DNA of 64,000 nt from Saccharopolyspora oryzae (lineage in GTDB: Bacteria; Actinomycetota; Actinomycetes; Mycobacteriales; Pseudonocardiaceae), in the NCBI RefSeq assembly GCF_027853915.1, contig NZ_JAQGLA010000003.1, forward strand, positions 186,001 through 250,000. Direction: 5' to 3'. The translations under genes were made by a program, and so were the position numbers. Positions 27,718 through 36,544 of the stretch are shown here, piece after piece (the stretch's first letter is position 1; the number at the start of each line of letters is the position of its first letter). The notes beneath the pieces were generated by a model. That model searched no databases. It worked only from the letters and a program-made list of their open reading frames with translations, and was not told the origin of the DNA.

Positions 27718-28230
27718 ATGAACGTTGCTGACCGGACCATGCCCCCGCTGGACGCCGACGAGCGGACCACGTTGGAGAGCTGGCTCGACTTCTACCGCAC
27801 CACGCTCGTGCAGAAGTGCGGCGGCTTGGCCGACGACCAGCTCCGCCGGGCGTCTGCGGAGCCCTCGCAGATCACGCTGCTCGGTCTCGTCCAGCACATG
27901 GCGGAGGTCGAGCGGAACTGGTTCCGCCGGGTGCTGGTGCAGGAGGACGCCCCGCCGATCTTCGACCCGAACGCGGACCCCGACGGCATCGACGGCGGCT
28001 TCGACCTCGCCGAGGACGCAACGCTCGACCAGGCCCTGTCCACGTGGCAGACCGAGGTGGCACGTGCCCGCGAGAACTGCGCGACCCGCGCCCTGGACGA
28101 CAAGAGCCCCTTCATGGGAGCCCAGGTGACCCTGCGCTGGATCTACACCCACATGATCGCCGAGTACGCCCGCCACTGCGGCCACGCGGACCTGGTCCGC
28201 GAACGGATCGACGGCGCCACCGGGGTCTGA
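27718..28230 (+). CDS. DinB-like (DUF664) protein
   Basis: The 170-residue protein is a four-helix DinB/DUF664 domain: [28 protein letters not shown] at the start, [20 protein letters not shown] with the first metal His, and [25 protein letters not shown] with two further His near the C-terminus. The three His suggest a divalent metal site. Family members include mycothiol- and bacillithiol-dependent enzymes; the role here is unknown. It follows the hisB terminator by 30 bases, has its own start and no operon partner. Confidence 0.85.
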   Translation: MNVADRTMPPLDADERTTLESWLDFYRTTLVQKCGGLADDQLRRASAEPSQITLLGLVQHMAEVERNWFRRVLVQEDAPPIFDPNADPDGIDGGFDLAEDATLDQALSTWQTEVARARENCATRALDDKSPFMGAQVTLRWIYTHMIAEYARHCGHADLVRERIDGATGV

Positions 28231-28334
28231 CTTCCCGCGCAGGCCGGACTTTTCGAGCCGGAGGCACCTTTCGGCCGGGAGGTGCGCAGATTCCGTTCGG
28301 CCGGTGCTCCGCGATTTCCCCTATCGTCCCTCCG

Positions 28335-28394
28335 CCTCTGATATGACAGTGCGGAGAGTGCGTTGATCGGCACTTTCCGCACTGTCGTCAGAGG
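28335..28394 (+). promoter_or_regulatory. Long imperfect hairpin directly before the STAND gene
   Basis: CCTCTGA (28335-28341) pairs with TCAGAGG (28388-28394), GACAGTGCGGA (28345-28355) with TCCGCACTGTC (28376-28386), and AGTGC (28357-28361) with GCACT (28370-28374). The right arm ends immediately before the GGGGAGT ribosome site of the gene starting at 28404. It could terminate upstream readthrough or occlude the ribosome site. Confidence 0.65.
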
Positions 28395-28403
28395 GGGAGT
28401 CCG

Positions 28404-31400
28404 GTGGCGCGTCAGGAACGTCCGCTGCGCGATTTCGCGGTGCTGCTCTACGGGGCGGGGCTCGGGTTCCTGACCAACCTGGCGACCAACAGCGCCGACG
28501 GCTGGGGGCCGCCGTTCGACCTGATCCGCGACCACTCGGAGTACTTGATCGGCGCGGGCGTGCTGGTGCCCGCCGCGTATTACGCGTGGCGGCAGCGGAA
28601 GCTGCACACCGAGCACGACTGGGACGCCGCGAAGCAGGGCAACCCGTACCCGGGGTTGCAGTCCTTCGGGCCGGATCACGAGAAGGTGTTCTTCGGCCGC
28701 GACCGCGCGGTCCGCGAGCTGCACGAGCGGCTGGAGGTGCCCGGCGGCGAGCCGGAGGACCGCTTCCTGCTGGTCGCCGGACCATCGGGTTCGGGGAAGT
28801 CGTCGCTGGTCAACGCCGGTTTGGCGGGGTTGTTGCGGCGGCGGAACTGGTGGCTGAGCGATCCGGTCGCGCCGGGCCGCGACCCGTTCGGCGCGCTGGT
28901 GCACGCGTTCCAGGGCGATCTCCCGAAGGCCGAGGGCGACGCGCTCGTCCGGGACCTGCGGGTGGAAGCGCAACGCGCGCTGGAGCGCTTGCGGCGCACC
29001 GACGAGCCGCGATCGACGCATCCCGAGGTGCTGAACGCGCTGCTCGGGGAGGCGGTCCGGCTGAACCGCCCGGCCGTGCTGCTGCTCGACCAGTTCGAAG
29101 AGCTCGTGACGCAGGTGGACGCCCGGACCCGCCAGGAGTTCATGGCCCTGCTGCACACCGCGCTGGCCGACCACCGGCGCCTGCACGTGGTGGCGACGAT
29201 GCGCGCGGAGTTCATCGGCGTCTTCCTGCCGGAGCCCAGCGGCGAACTGCTGCGCAACCCCTACGTCGTGACCCGCCTCAACCGCGCGGAACTCCGGCAG
29301 ATCATCACCGGCCCGGCCCGCAAGGCCGGGGTCGAGGTCGAGCCCGAAGCGGTGGCGGCCATGGTCGACGACGCGACCGAAGCCGGCGCCGACGTCCTGC
29401 CGCTGCTGGCCTACCTCCTGCACAACCTCTACGCAGACTACGGCGGCGACGGCCGGATCACGTTGCAGGAGTACGTGGAATCGGGTCGCGTCGCCGAGGC
29501 GATCTCGTCCACCGCGGGCAAGGTCCTCGCCCGGCTGTCCCGCCAGTACGACGAAGCGCAGGTGATGCGAACGCTGCTGAGGTTCGTCTCCTTCGCCTCG
29601 CACACCGACGAACCGACGCGCAACAGCGTCCGCCTCGACGATCTGGACGAGGAGGAGAAGCACGTCGTCGAGGAGTTCTTGGAAGCACGGCTGCTCGTCG
29701 ACGACAGCGAGGGCCACCGGGACCTCGCGCACGAAGCGCTGCTGCGCCAGTGGGAACCCCTGCGCAACTGCCTGGACCAACAGCGCCCGCTGCTCCGCAA
29801 GCGCACCACCTTCCAGCAGCGGGCCCAGGAGTGGGAGCAGTCCGGCCGCCGCGGGGACCTGCTGCTCCCGGAGAGCCAGGTCGACGAAGCAGTCGAGGTC
29901 ACGACGTCGGTCGAGTGCAGCGCGCTGCTGCGCGAGTTCTGCGCGGCATCGGTGGAAGCGCGGCGGAAGGCCAGGCGGAACCGGGCGATCACCGCGGCGC
30001 AGCAAGCGGATCTGGTGAAGGCCTCGAACCCGCAGCTGGCGCTCGCCGTCGCCCGGGAGATCGCCGAGCTCAGCCCGGGCGAGGTCACCGCGGCGGCGTT
30101 CTGGGCCCGGCTGCGCGACCCCCTGGTCTGGAGCGTGCGCCGCCACGCGAACCGCATCATGGCCGTTCGCTGGGACGACGAAGGTCGCTTGTGGGCGGTG
30201 GACGACGACGGCGTCCTGATGGTGCACGACATCGCTCAGGAGCAGCCCGTTCAGGTCCGCCACCTGCCGGGGAAGGGGCGCCAGATCGTGGCCCAGTGGA
30301 CCAGCGGCAACGAGCTGATCTTCGGTGATGCCGAGGGCTTGAAGCGCTGGGACCTGGTGGCCGACGAGGTCGAGGCCGTGGACCGGCGGGGCAAGGTGCG
30401 GCACCCGCTCTCCTGGTCTTCGGACGGGTGGCTCGCCTACGACTGCGACGGCCAGATGGTCGTGCGGGCGCCTGGCGAAACCGGCCCGCCCACTCCGCTG
30501 GGGAGTTCGGACCTCGTCGGGCACGCGGAGTGGGCTCCGACGGGGTTGCTGGCCCTCGGCGACAACAACGGTCTCGTCCGCACCTGGAACCCCGGAACCG
30601 GCGAGACGACCGTCGTCCACGAGCACGTCAGCGGGGTGAACTCCCTCTCGTGGTCGGAAACCGGTCTGCTGGCCAGCGCGGACGACCGGGTGGTTCGGGT
30701 GTGGTACCCCGAAACCGGTGAGACCGAGGTCCTGCGCGGCTGGGAGAACTCCCTCGTCGGCGCCACCTGGACGAGCCGCGAGCAGTTGGTCATCGGGGTG
30801 GGGGCGCGCGGCAGCATCCGGCTCGACGTCTGGAACAGCAGGACCAAAGCACTGCGCACGATTCGGCACTGCTCGGAGCAGGTGTGGGCGATCTTCCCCG
30901 CCCCGGGCGAGAACCTGCTGGTCTGCATGAGGTCCGGTTCCGCGGAGCTCATCCGCACCGACGTGAGCCATCACGTGGGGCACCGGCAGGGGGTCGCAGT
31001 CGCCGGTGGTTCCGCGCACGGCACCGACCTGCTCACCGTCGGAGCCGACGGCAAGCTCTGGCGGACGGGTGCCGAGGGGTCTGAGCAGCTCGGGCGCGAT
31101 GCGCATTCCGGCGTCGCCGAGGTGCTCGCCTGGTCGGCGGACGGCCTGCTGGCCAGCGCGAGGTGGGAGTACAAGAGCCACAACGAAGTGCTGGTCTGGG
31201 ATCGGCACCGGGCCGCGCCCCTGCTCGTGCAGCGCGGCAACGGCGAGATCACCGGCATCGCGTGGTCGCCGGACGGCTTGCTCGCCTGGGACGACGAGAA
31301 CGAGGTGCACGTCTGGGATGCGAAGCGGCGCGAGTTCCGGGCAGTGCTGGAGTTCGCCGGGCGACCGGAAGCCCTCGGCTGGTCCAGCACCGGTCTGCTC

Positions 31401-32861
31401 GCGATCGGCACGACTTCCGGTGGGCTCACGACCTGGGACCCGATTGCGGGGACCGCGAGAGCGCTGCAGAAGGAGGACAACCCGCTCCGGGAGGTCGGAG
31501 CTGTCGCTTGGTCGGCGGCCGGAGAACTGGCCACCGGCGACTACAGCGGTGCGGTGCGGGTGTGGGACCTCGAATCCGGTGAGTCGACCTTGCTCGCCAT
31601 GCACGCCGACGCCGTGAAGGTGGTGGCGTGGTCCCCGGACGGCCTGCTGGCCAGCGGCGGCGATCAGACGGTTCGACTGTGCGATCCGAGGAACGGGTGG
31701 AGCCGCATCGTCGATCAGCGGGACGACGATCTGAAGGCGCTGGCTTGGTCGACCGGCGGTGTGCTCGCCACCGGGTGGGGCGAAGGCGCGGTGCGGATCT
31801 TGGAACCGGATGCCGGCGAGTCCCGCCTCGTGCACGAGCACCCGCGCGACGTCGATTCCCTCGCCTGGTCCGGTGCCGGGCAGCTCGCGAGCAGTTCCGG
31901 CACCCTGCGGAATCCGGTGCTCATCTGGGATGCGGACGAGTCCGCAACGCACCGGCCCGAACCCGCCGTCGGGACCACGCGGCTGGTCTGGTCCCCGGAC
32001 GACGAACTGACCACTTCGGACGACGATGCCCGGATTCGATTGTGGTCCAAGGACTTTCGGCGGAGCCAGGTGATCCGGCAGCACGACGGTCCGGTCGGTG
32101 CCGTCGCGGTGTCCGGCACCGGTCTGGTCGCGTCGCTCGGCGAGGACGGCGATCTCCGCACGTGGGACGGGAAGACGGGCGAGAGCTGCGTGATCTCGGC
32201 GGGCGAAGTCGACATCAGCGCGCTGGCGTGGGACTCGGGCGATCGACTCGCGGTGGCGCGCCGGGACCGCGGCGTCGCCCTGTGGGATCCGGCGACCGGT
32301 GAGTTCACCGATCTGACGACTCGGATCGCGCGCATCAGCACGATGGCTTGGAGTGCGAGCGGTGTGCTGGCGATGGGTAGTGACGATTTCGTCGTCCGCC
32401 TCCGGGACCCGGAAACCGAGCAGATCCGGGAACTGCGCAGGCACACGGCCGTGGTGCGGGCACTGGTGTGGCTGGACGAGGACCGGCTGATCAGCGCGGG
32501 CGACGACGGCCTGCTGATCTGGGACGTGCCCGGCGAGCGGGTGCTCGTCATCGGGGACGCGGTGGAGGTCGCCCACCTGGCCTGGATGCCGGGTCGACCA
32601 CTGGCCAGCGCGGACGACGAAGGCCGGATCAGCCTGTGGGACCCGGAATCGGGCCACGTCATCGCGACCTTCCACGCCCACGAGGACAACATCACCGTGC
32701 TCTCCTGGCGGGACGACGGCCTGCTGATGAGCGCCGGTCGGGACCGCCGGGTGCTCACCTGGAACTTCGACACCGACACCGAAGCCCTGCTCCGCGAAGC
32801 CGATGAACGAGGCGTCCGACCTCTCACCGACCAAGAGAGAGCCCGCTTCGGCCTGGCCTGA
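28404..32861 (+). CDS. Giant membrane STAND ATPase with WD40 propellers (nSTAND1 type)
   Basis: The 1485-residue protein begins with two membrane segments (about 10-28 and 46-61). Next comes an nSTAND1-like NTPase: PYPGLQSFGPDHEKVFFGRD (81-100), Walker A GPSGSGKSS (126-134) and Walker B VLLLDQFEEL with Asp229 (about 225-234), then helical arm regions to about 575. The remaining 900 residues are WD40-type repeats of the form AWSPDGLLASGGD...VRLW, roughly 20 in number, enough for up to three seven-bladed propellers. STAND proteins act as signalling switches that oligomerise on ligand binding; some serve in antiviral defence. No protease, nuclease or kinase effector is visible; the membrane segments occupy the effector position. 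GTG start with GGGGGAGT upstream. Confidence 0.9.
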   Translation: MARQERPLRDFAVLLYGAGLGFLTNLATNSADGWGPPFDLIRDHSEYLIGAGVLVPAAYYAWRQRKLHTEHDWDAAKQGNPYPGLQSFGPDHEKVFFGRDRAVRELHERLEVPGGEPEDRFLLVAGPSGSGKSSLVNAGLAGLLRRRNWWLSDPVAPGRDPFGALVHAFQGDLPKAEGDALVRDLRVEAQRALERLRRTDEPRSTHPEVLNALLGEAVRLNRPAVLLLDQFEELVTQVDARTRQEFMALLHTALADHRRLHVVATMRAEFIGVFLPEPSGELLRNPYVVTRLNRAELRQIITGPARKAGVEVEPEAVAAMVDDATEAGADVLPLLAYLLHNLYADYGGDGRITLQEYVESGRVAEAISSTAGKVLARLSRQYDEAQVMRTLLRFVSFASHTDEPTRNSVRLDDLDEEEKHVVEEFLEARLLVDDSEGHRDLAHEALLRQWEPLRNCLDQQRPLLRKRTTFQQRAQEWEQSGRRGDLLLPESQVDEAVEVTTSVECSALLREFCAASVEARRKARRNRAITAAQQADLVKASNPQLALAVAREIAELSPGEVTAAAFWARLRDPLVWSVRRHANRIMAVRWDDEGRLWAVDDDGVLMVHDIAQEQPVQVRHLPGKGRQIVAQWTSGNELIFGDAEGLKRWDLVADEVEAVDRRGKVRHPLSWSSDGWLAYDCDGQMVVRAPGETGPPTPLGSSDLVGHAEWAPTGLLALGDNNGLVRTWNPGTGETTVVHEHVSGVNSLSWSETGLLASADDRVVRVWYPETGETEVLRGWENSLVGATWTSREQLVIGVGARGSIRLDVWNSRTKALRTIRHCSEQVWAIFPAPGENLLVCMRSGSAELIRTDVSHHVGHRQGVAVAGGSAHGTDLLTVGADGKLWRTGAEGSEQLGRDAHSGVAEVLAWSADGLLASARWEYKSHNEVLVWDRHRAAPLLVQRGNGEITGIAWSPDGLLAWDDENEVHVWDAKRREFRAVLEFAGRPEALGWSSTGLLAIGTTSGGLTTWDPIAGTARALQKEDNPLREVGAVAWSAAGELATGDYSGAVRVWDLESGESTLLAMHADAVKVVAWSPDGLLASGGDQTVRLCDPRNGWSRIVDQRDDDLKALAWSTGGVLATGWGEGAVRILEPDAGESRLVHEHPRDVDSLAWSGAGQLASSSGTLRNPVLIWDADESATHRPEPAVGTTRLVWSPDDELTTSDDDARIRLWSKDFRRSQVIRQHDGPVGAVAVSGTGLVASLGEDGDLRTWDGKTGESCVISAGEVDISALAWDSGDRLAVARRDRGVALWDPATGEFTDLTTRIARISTMAWSASGVLAMGSDDFVVRLRDPETEQIRELRRHTAVVRALVWLDEDRLISAGDDGLLIWDVPGERVLVIGDAVEVAHLAWMPGRPLASADDEGRISLWDPESGHVIATFHAHEDNITVLSWRDDGLLMSAGRDRRVLTWNFDTDTEALLREADERGVRPLTDQERARFGLA

Positions 32862-32867
32862 TCACCG

Positions 32868-32904
32868 GGAAGCGCCGTCGACCGGGCTGGCCGACGGCGC
32901 TTCC
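32868..32904. terminator. Bidirectional terminator after the STAND gene
   Basis: A perfect 13-bp stem (32868-32880 with 32892-32904) lies between convergent genes ending at 32861 and 32907. Confidence 0.88.
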
Positions 32905-32906
32905 GG

Positions 32907-33614
32907 CTATTCGCAGGCCACGCCGTCGTGATCCCGGTCCAGGCCGCTCCGGTATCCCGGTTCGCCGGCGTAGAGGGGAGCTGCACCGGCCTTCCTCGCT
33001 GCGGTGCAGTTCGGGTAGTACGTCGAACTGCTGTCCCCGCCACCGGACTTCTCCTCCGGCGTCGGTGCCGGCGGTGGTGGTGGCGGCGGAGGCTTCGGTG
33101 GTCCGTCGGGCTGGGCCAGCGTGCGCTGCGAGTCGTCCGGTGCGGGGTCGACGTGGTCGGGGTCGCCGTCGCCGTCGCGATCGGGCAGCGTCGGCCGGAG
33201 GTTCAGGTTCGCCGAGAGGCTGGGGTAGTCGAGCCCGGTCGGGCACGCCACGGCGTTCGGCGAGACGTAGAGCGTGATCGTCGCCGGCGGGCTGATCGAC
33301 GCGCCGGCTGGGAAGTTCGTGCCGCACACCAGCGTTCCGGCGATCCCGGTGACGTCGTCGGCGTAGGCGGCGACCACCTCGGAGGTGAACTCGCCGGGGA
33401 GCGCCGCCAGGGCCTGCTGCGCTTGAGACGTGGAAGTCCCCACCAGCGAGGGCATCGTCGGAGGCGGCGGTACGGATGTGGTCGCCGGCTGCGTCGACGT
33501 CGTCGGCGCGGTGGTCGGGCTCTGGTCTGCGGTGGATCCACCGCACGAGGCGAGTGCTCCGGCTAATCCGACCGCGCAAGCACTGATCGTGAGATTCCTA
33601 CGCGTTCGACTCAT
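32907..33614 (-). CDS. Lipoprotein with PASTA-like segment and excalibur calcium-binding domain
   Basis: The 235-residue lipoprotein has a signal peptide ending at LASC (lipid Cys about residue 24) and a Thr/Pro linker. A PASTA-like segment follows (about 52-125, MPSLVGTSTSQAQQALAAL), then an acidic DRDGDGDPDHVDPAPDD stretch, a poly-Pro run and a C-terminal excalibur domain (about 198-235) with YYPNCTAARKAGAAPLY and DRDHDGVACE, an EF-hand-like calcium loop. It should sit on the outer face of the membrane; the ligand is likely calcium plus cell wall (inference). The ATG at 33614 is chosen because it begins the signal peptide. Confidence 0.85.
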   Translation of the reverse strand: MSRTRRNLTISACAVGLAGALASCGGSTADQSPTTAPTTSTQPATTSVPPPPTMPSLVGTSTSQAQQALAALPGEFTSEVVAAYADDVTGIAGTLVCGTNFPAGASISPPATITLYVSPNAVACPTGLDYPSLSANLNLRPTLPDRDGDGDPDHVDPAPDDSQRTLAQPDGPPKPPPPPPPPAPTPEEKSGGGDSSSTYYPNCTAARKAGAAPLYAGEPGYRSGLDRDHDGVACE

Positions 33615-33787
33615 CCGGGGCAAATTACCAGCGAAAATCTCCACATGTAGCCCTTCTCGGGCACGAAGAGCTGAACGGACCAATCCGGCGGGTCCTCGGC
33701 AGTTCCGACGAGCCGATTTCGCCGGAGGTGATCACGCAACGTGGTGCTGGGGGCGCCTGGCGTTACGCCGTTCGGAGGACTGGGGCG

Positions 33788-33809
33788 GTTCATCGGTGCG
33801 TCACTCCGG
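33788..33809 (+). promoter_or_regulatory. Candidate PHO box upstream of the phospholipase C gene
   Basis: Two 11-bp units in tandem, GTTCATCGGTG (33788-33798) and CGTCACTCCGG (33799-33809), resemble the GTTCACC-type direct repeats bound by PhoP in actinomycetes. They lie 42 bp before the gene. The match is partial. Confidence 0.35.
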
Positions 33810-33850
33810 GGTCTCCCGTGCTTGGCTTTCGTCTAGCAGCATTCCTCGCT

Positions 33851-35932
33851 GTGACTGAGGTTTCTCGACGTCGGGTGCTCGCCGGGGCCGCTGGTGCGGT
33901 CGGTGGCGCTGCCGTTGCTTCGCTGTTGCCACCTTCGCTGCACCGGGCCATGGCCCAACCGGTGCGCAAGGGCGGTTTGGACGCGCTCGAGCACGTCATC
34001 GTGCTCATGCAGGAGAACCGCTCCTTCGACCACTACTACGGGACCTTGCAGGGGGTTCGCGGGTTCGGCGATCGGCAGCCGCTCCAGCAGCCCGACGGTC
34101 GTTCGGCGTTCCAGCAGCCCACCGTCGGCGGCGAGGTGCTGCCGTTCTCGCTGCGGCAGGGGGCGGAGCGAGAGGGACGGCCGGTTTCGGACATCCAGTA
34201 CCTCGGCGCCCTCGACCACAGCTGGGGCGGTAGCGGCAAGGCCTGGGCGCGCGGCTGGAACAACGACTGGATCGCCGCCAAGACCGCCGCCACCATGACC
34301 TACTACGAGCGGCAGGACATCCCGCTGCAGTACGAGCTGGCGGACACCTTCACCATCTGCGACGCCTACCACTGCTCGGTCTTCGGCTCCACCAACCCGA
34401 ACCGGAACTACCTGTTCTCCGGCACCACCGGTTACGAGCCGGGCAGCACGAAGCGCGCCGTCACCAACGCGGCCTACGACTACGACCACGCCGGCTACGA
34501 GTGGACCACCTACCCGGAACGCCTGGAGCAGGCCGGGGTGAGCTGGCAGATCTACCAGGAGTGGGACAACTTCACCGACAACTCGGTGGAGTACTTCAAG
34601 ACCTTCAAGGAGATCGGGCACAAGGTGCTGGCCCCGGTGGACGGGAAGTTCCGCACCACCGAGGAGTTCTACACCGCTCTGTTCGACAAGCCCGCCGACG
34701 AGCAGGAACGGCTGCTCGCGCAGCTGGAAGCCGGGCGCAGGGCGCTGACCGACGCCGAGCGGAGCCTGTTCGACCGCGCGATGTACCGCAGCAAGCCGGG
34801 CACCCTCGTCCAGCGGTTGCGCACCGACATCGCGGCGGGCCGGTTGCCGCAGGTCGTCTGGTTGGTGCCGTCCTCGACGGACTCCGAGCACCCCAGCAGT
34901 TCGACGCCGGTCGGCAGCGCGAACCTGATCTACCAGGTCCTGGACGTGATCGCGGACCCGAAGGTCTGGCCGAAGACCGCGCTGCTGCTCAACTTCGACG
35001 AGAACGACGGCTACTTCGACCACGTGCCGCCGCCGGTGCCGCCGAAGCCCGAGTCGGGGGAGGGCGACGACTACTTCGAGGGGCAGCCGATCGGCCTCGG
35101 CCCGCGGGTGCCGATGACCGTGGTTTCCCCTTGGACCGTCGGTGGTTTCGTCAACTCCGAGGTCTTCGACCACACCTCGGTGGTGCGGTTGCTGGAGCGC
35201 TGGACCGGCGTGCAGGAACCGAACATCAGCTCCTGGCGGCGGGCCGCGTGCGGCGACCTGACGTCGGCGTTCGACTTCGACAACGCCGCCAAGGCGCCCG
35301 AGCCCGCGAAACCGGGCCCGGTGCCCGCACCGATCCAGCGCTGGCACCCGAAACCCCCTGCGGATCAGGCACTTCCGGTCCAGGAGCAGGGCCGTCGGCC
35401 CGCTCGGGCGCTGCCCTACCAGCCGCAGGTCTCCGGAGCCGTGGACGGGGAGTCCGTGGCGTTGCGGCTCGGGAACGTCGGCGCCGCGTCCGCGCACTTC
35501 GCGATCTACCCGTACGCCGGGGAACTGCCCGAACCGGCCCACGTGGACGTCCTCGGCGAGCAGGTGGTGACCGTGCCGGTCCGCGACGAGTACCGCCTGG
35601 CGGTGCAGGGGCCGAACCGGTTCTGGTTCGAGCTGAGCGGAACGCGCGGCGGGAAGGCGGCGGGCATCGACGTCCAGACCCGCCACACCGACCGCGGCCT
35701 GGCGCTGGAACTGCGCAACGGGGGGAAGCAGGACATCACCCTCCGCCTGCGCTCCGTCGGTTACACCGTCCACGAGGAGCAGGTCCGAGTCGCGGCGGGC
35801 GGTGCGCAGCCGCTGGACTGGCCGACGGACCAGGGCTGGTACGACGTGGAGATCACCACGCCCCAGGACCAGACCTACCGCCGCCGCATCACCGGCCGAG
35901 CCGAGAACGGCAAACCCGGCGTCACCGGCTGA
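33851..35932 (+). CDS. Tat-exported phospholipase C (phosphocholine-type, PF04185)
   Basis: The 693-residue protein begins with a twin-arginine signal (SRRRVLAGAAGAVGGAA, ending near AMA at about 35). The phosphoesterase domain follows (about 45-480): HVIVLMQENRSFDHYYGTLQG is the family signature with the metal-site Glu-Asn, and later NFDENDGYFDHVPPP and PMTVVSPW supply further metal-site residues. The C-terminal part (about 545-690) contains repeated beta-rich DUF756-type domains. These enzymes cleave phospholipid head groups outside the cell, often for phosphate scavenging. The GTG at 33851 is chosen as the start of the Tat signal; the open frame extends upstream without a signal. Length fits the family. 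Confidence 0.93.
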   Translation: MTEVSRRRVLAGAAGAVGGAAVASLLPPSLHRAMAQPVRKGGLDALEHVIVLMQENRSFDHYYGTLQGVRGFGDRQPLQQPDGRSAFQQPTVGGEVLPFSLRQGAEREGRPVSDIQYLGALDHSWGGSGKAWARGWNNDWIAAKTAATMTYYERQDIPLQYELADTFTICDAYHCSVFGSTNPNRNYLFSGTTGYEPGSTKRAVTNAAYDYDHAGYEWTTYPERLEQAGVSWQIYQEWDNFTDNSVEYFKTFKEIGHKVLAPVDGKFRTTEEFYTALFDKPADEQERLLAQLEAGRRALTDAERSLFDRAMYRSKPGTLVQRLRTDIAAGRLPQVVWLVPSSTDSEHPSSSTPVGSANLIYQVLDVIADPKVWPKTALLLNFDENDGYFDHVPPPVPPKPESGEGDDYFEGQPIGLGPRVPMTVVSPWTVGGFVNSEVFDHTSVVRLLERWTGVQEPNISSWRRAACGDLTSAFDFDNAAKAPEPAKPGPVPAPIQRWHPKPPADQALPVQEQGRRPARALPYQPQVSGAVDGESVALRLGNVGAASAHFAIYPYAGELPEPAHVDVLGEQVVTVPVRDEYRLAVQGPNRFWFELSGTRGGKAAGIDVQTRHTDRGLALELRNGGKQDITLRLRSVGYTVHEEQVRVAAGGAQPLDWPTDQGWYDVEITTPQDQTYRRRITGRAENGKPGVTG

Positions 35933-35939
35933 TCAGACT

Positions 35940-35981
35940 CGTGAGCGGCGATGGTGGTAAGAGCCACCATCGCCGCTCACG
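35940..35981. terminator. Bidirectional 18-bp stem terminator
   Basis: A perfect 18-bp stem (35940-35957 with 35964-35981) and loop TAAGAG lie between convergent genes ending at 35932 and 35993. The stem starts CGTGAGC, as in the recurring hairpin family. Confidence 0.92.
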
Positions 35982-35992
35982 TGCTCTGCTGC

Positions 35993-36331
35993 TCAGGCGG
36001 CGCGGCGGGAGCGGGCCAGCGCCAGCCAGCCGAGGACTGCGGCGACCAGACCCACCACCAGGTCGAGGTAGCCGCCGACTATGCCGTAGCCGGTGCCCGG
36101 GCCGCCTTCGGCGGAGGCCACGACGAACCCGCCGACGACCATGCTCGACAACCCCGCCGCGAGTGCTGCGGCTCCGGTTCCGGTGCGCTTGGTGGGGCGG
36201 ACGAGGGCCAGCCCTCCGATGACCGCACCGCCCAGCCCGACCAGCGCGGCGATCGCGGACCAGAAGCGTCCGGGAGTCATGGTGTAGGCGCTGACTTGCT
36301 GAGCGGTGTCGGCGAGCAGGTGCAGGGACAT
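35993..36331 (-). CDS. Small membrane protein, DUF6223-like
   Basis: The 112-residue protein has three membrane segments (about 23-45, 55-75 and 85-107), with SAYTMTPGRFWSAIAALVGLGGAVIGGLALVR, a central ASAEGGPGTGYGIVGG loop and LGWLALARSRR at the C-terminus. This resembles actinobacterial DUF6223 proteins; the family name is from memory and the function unknown. The ATG at 36331 is chosen because the sequence before it is not protein-like. The upstream region holds CTACCGC repeats shared with the divergent two-component system. Confidence 0.7.
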   Translation of the reverse strand: MSLHLLADTAQQVSAYTMTPGRFWSAIAALVGLGGAVIGGLALVRPTKRTGTGAAALAAGLSSMVVGGFVVASAEGGPGTGYGIVGGYLDLVVGLVAAVLGWLALARSRRAA

Positions 36332-36439
36332 GAGGTGCTCCGCGAGTGGTCGGCCCGGACGGACCGGGGCGTGGTTCGGAAGTCCGATCATGTCCGCAGG
36401 ACCCGCTGCCGGTCGTCGCGCAGCTGCGGGCAATTCGCG

Positions 36440-36486
36440 CTACCGCGGACGCTGCAGATCCTGCCGGACTACCGCGCCCGCGGTAG
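36440..36486. promoter_or_regulatory. CTACCGC inverted and direct repeats upstream of the NarL-type system
   Basis: CTACCGCGG (36440-36448), CTACCGC (36469-36475) and the inverted GCGGTAG (36480-36486) form a three-half-site cluster 60-105 bp before the kinase start and about 110 bp before the divergent membrane protein gene. Possible binding site for the response regulator encoded here. Confidence 0.45.
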
Positions 36487-36532
36487 GTGGGAGCTCATCC
36501 GCTGAGAGGCGTTGCCAGCACGGCGATCCGGC

Positions 36533-36538
36533 TAGGGT
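36533..36538 (+). promoter_or_regulatory. -10 hexamer TAGGGT, leaderless start
   Basis: TAGGGT lies 6 nt before the ATG of the histidine kinase at 36545. Confidence 0.55.
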
Positions 36539-36544
36539 GCACGC

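Noticed and set aside
28143-32834. A 1563-codon open frame antisense to the STAND gene
   Set aside because: It mirrors a well-supported WD40 coding region. Its translation is low-complexity and Arg/Pro/His-rich with no domain, and such shadows are expected in high-GC DNA.
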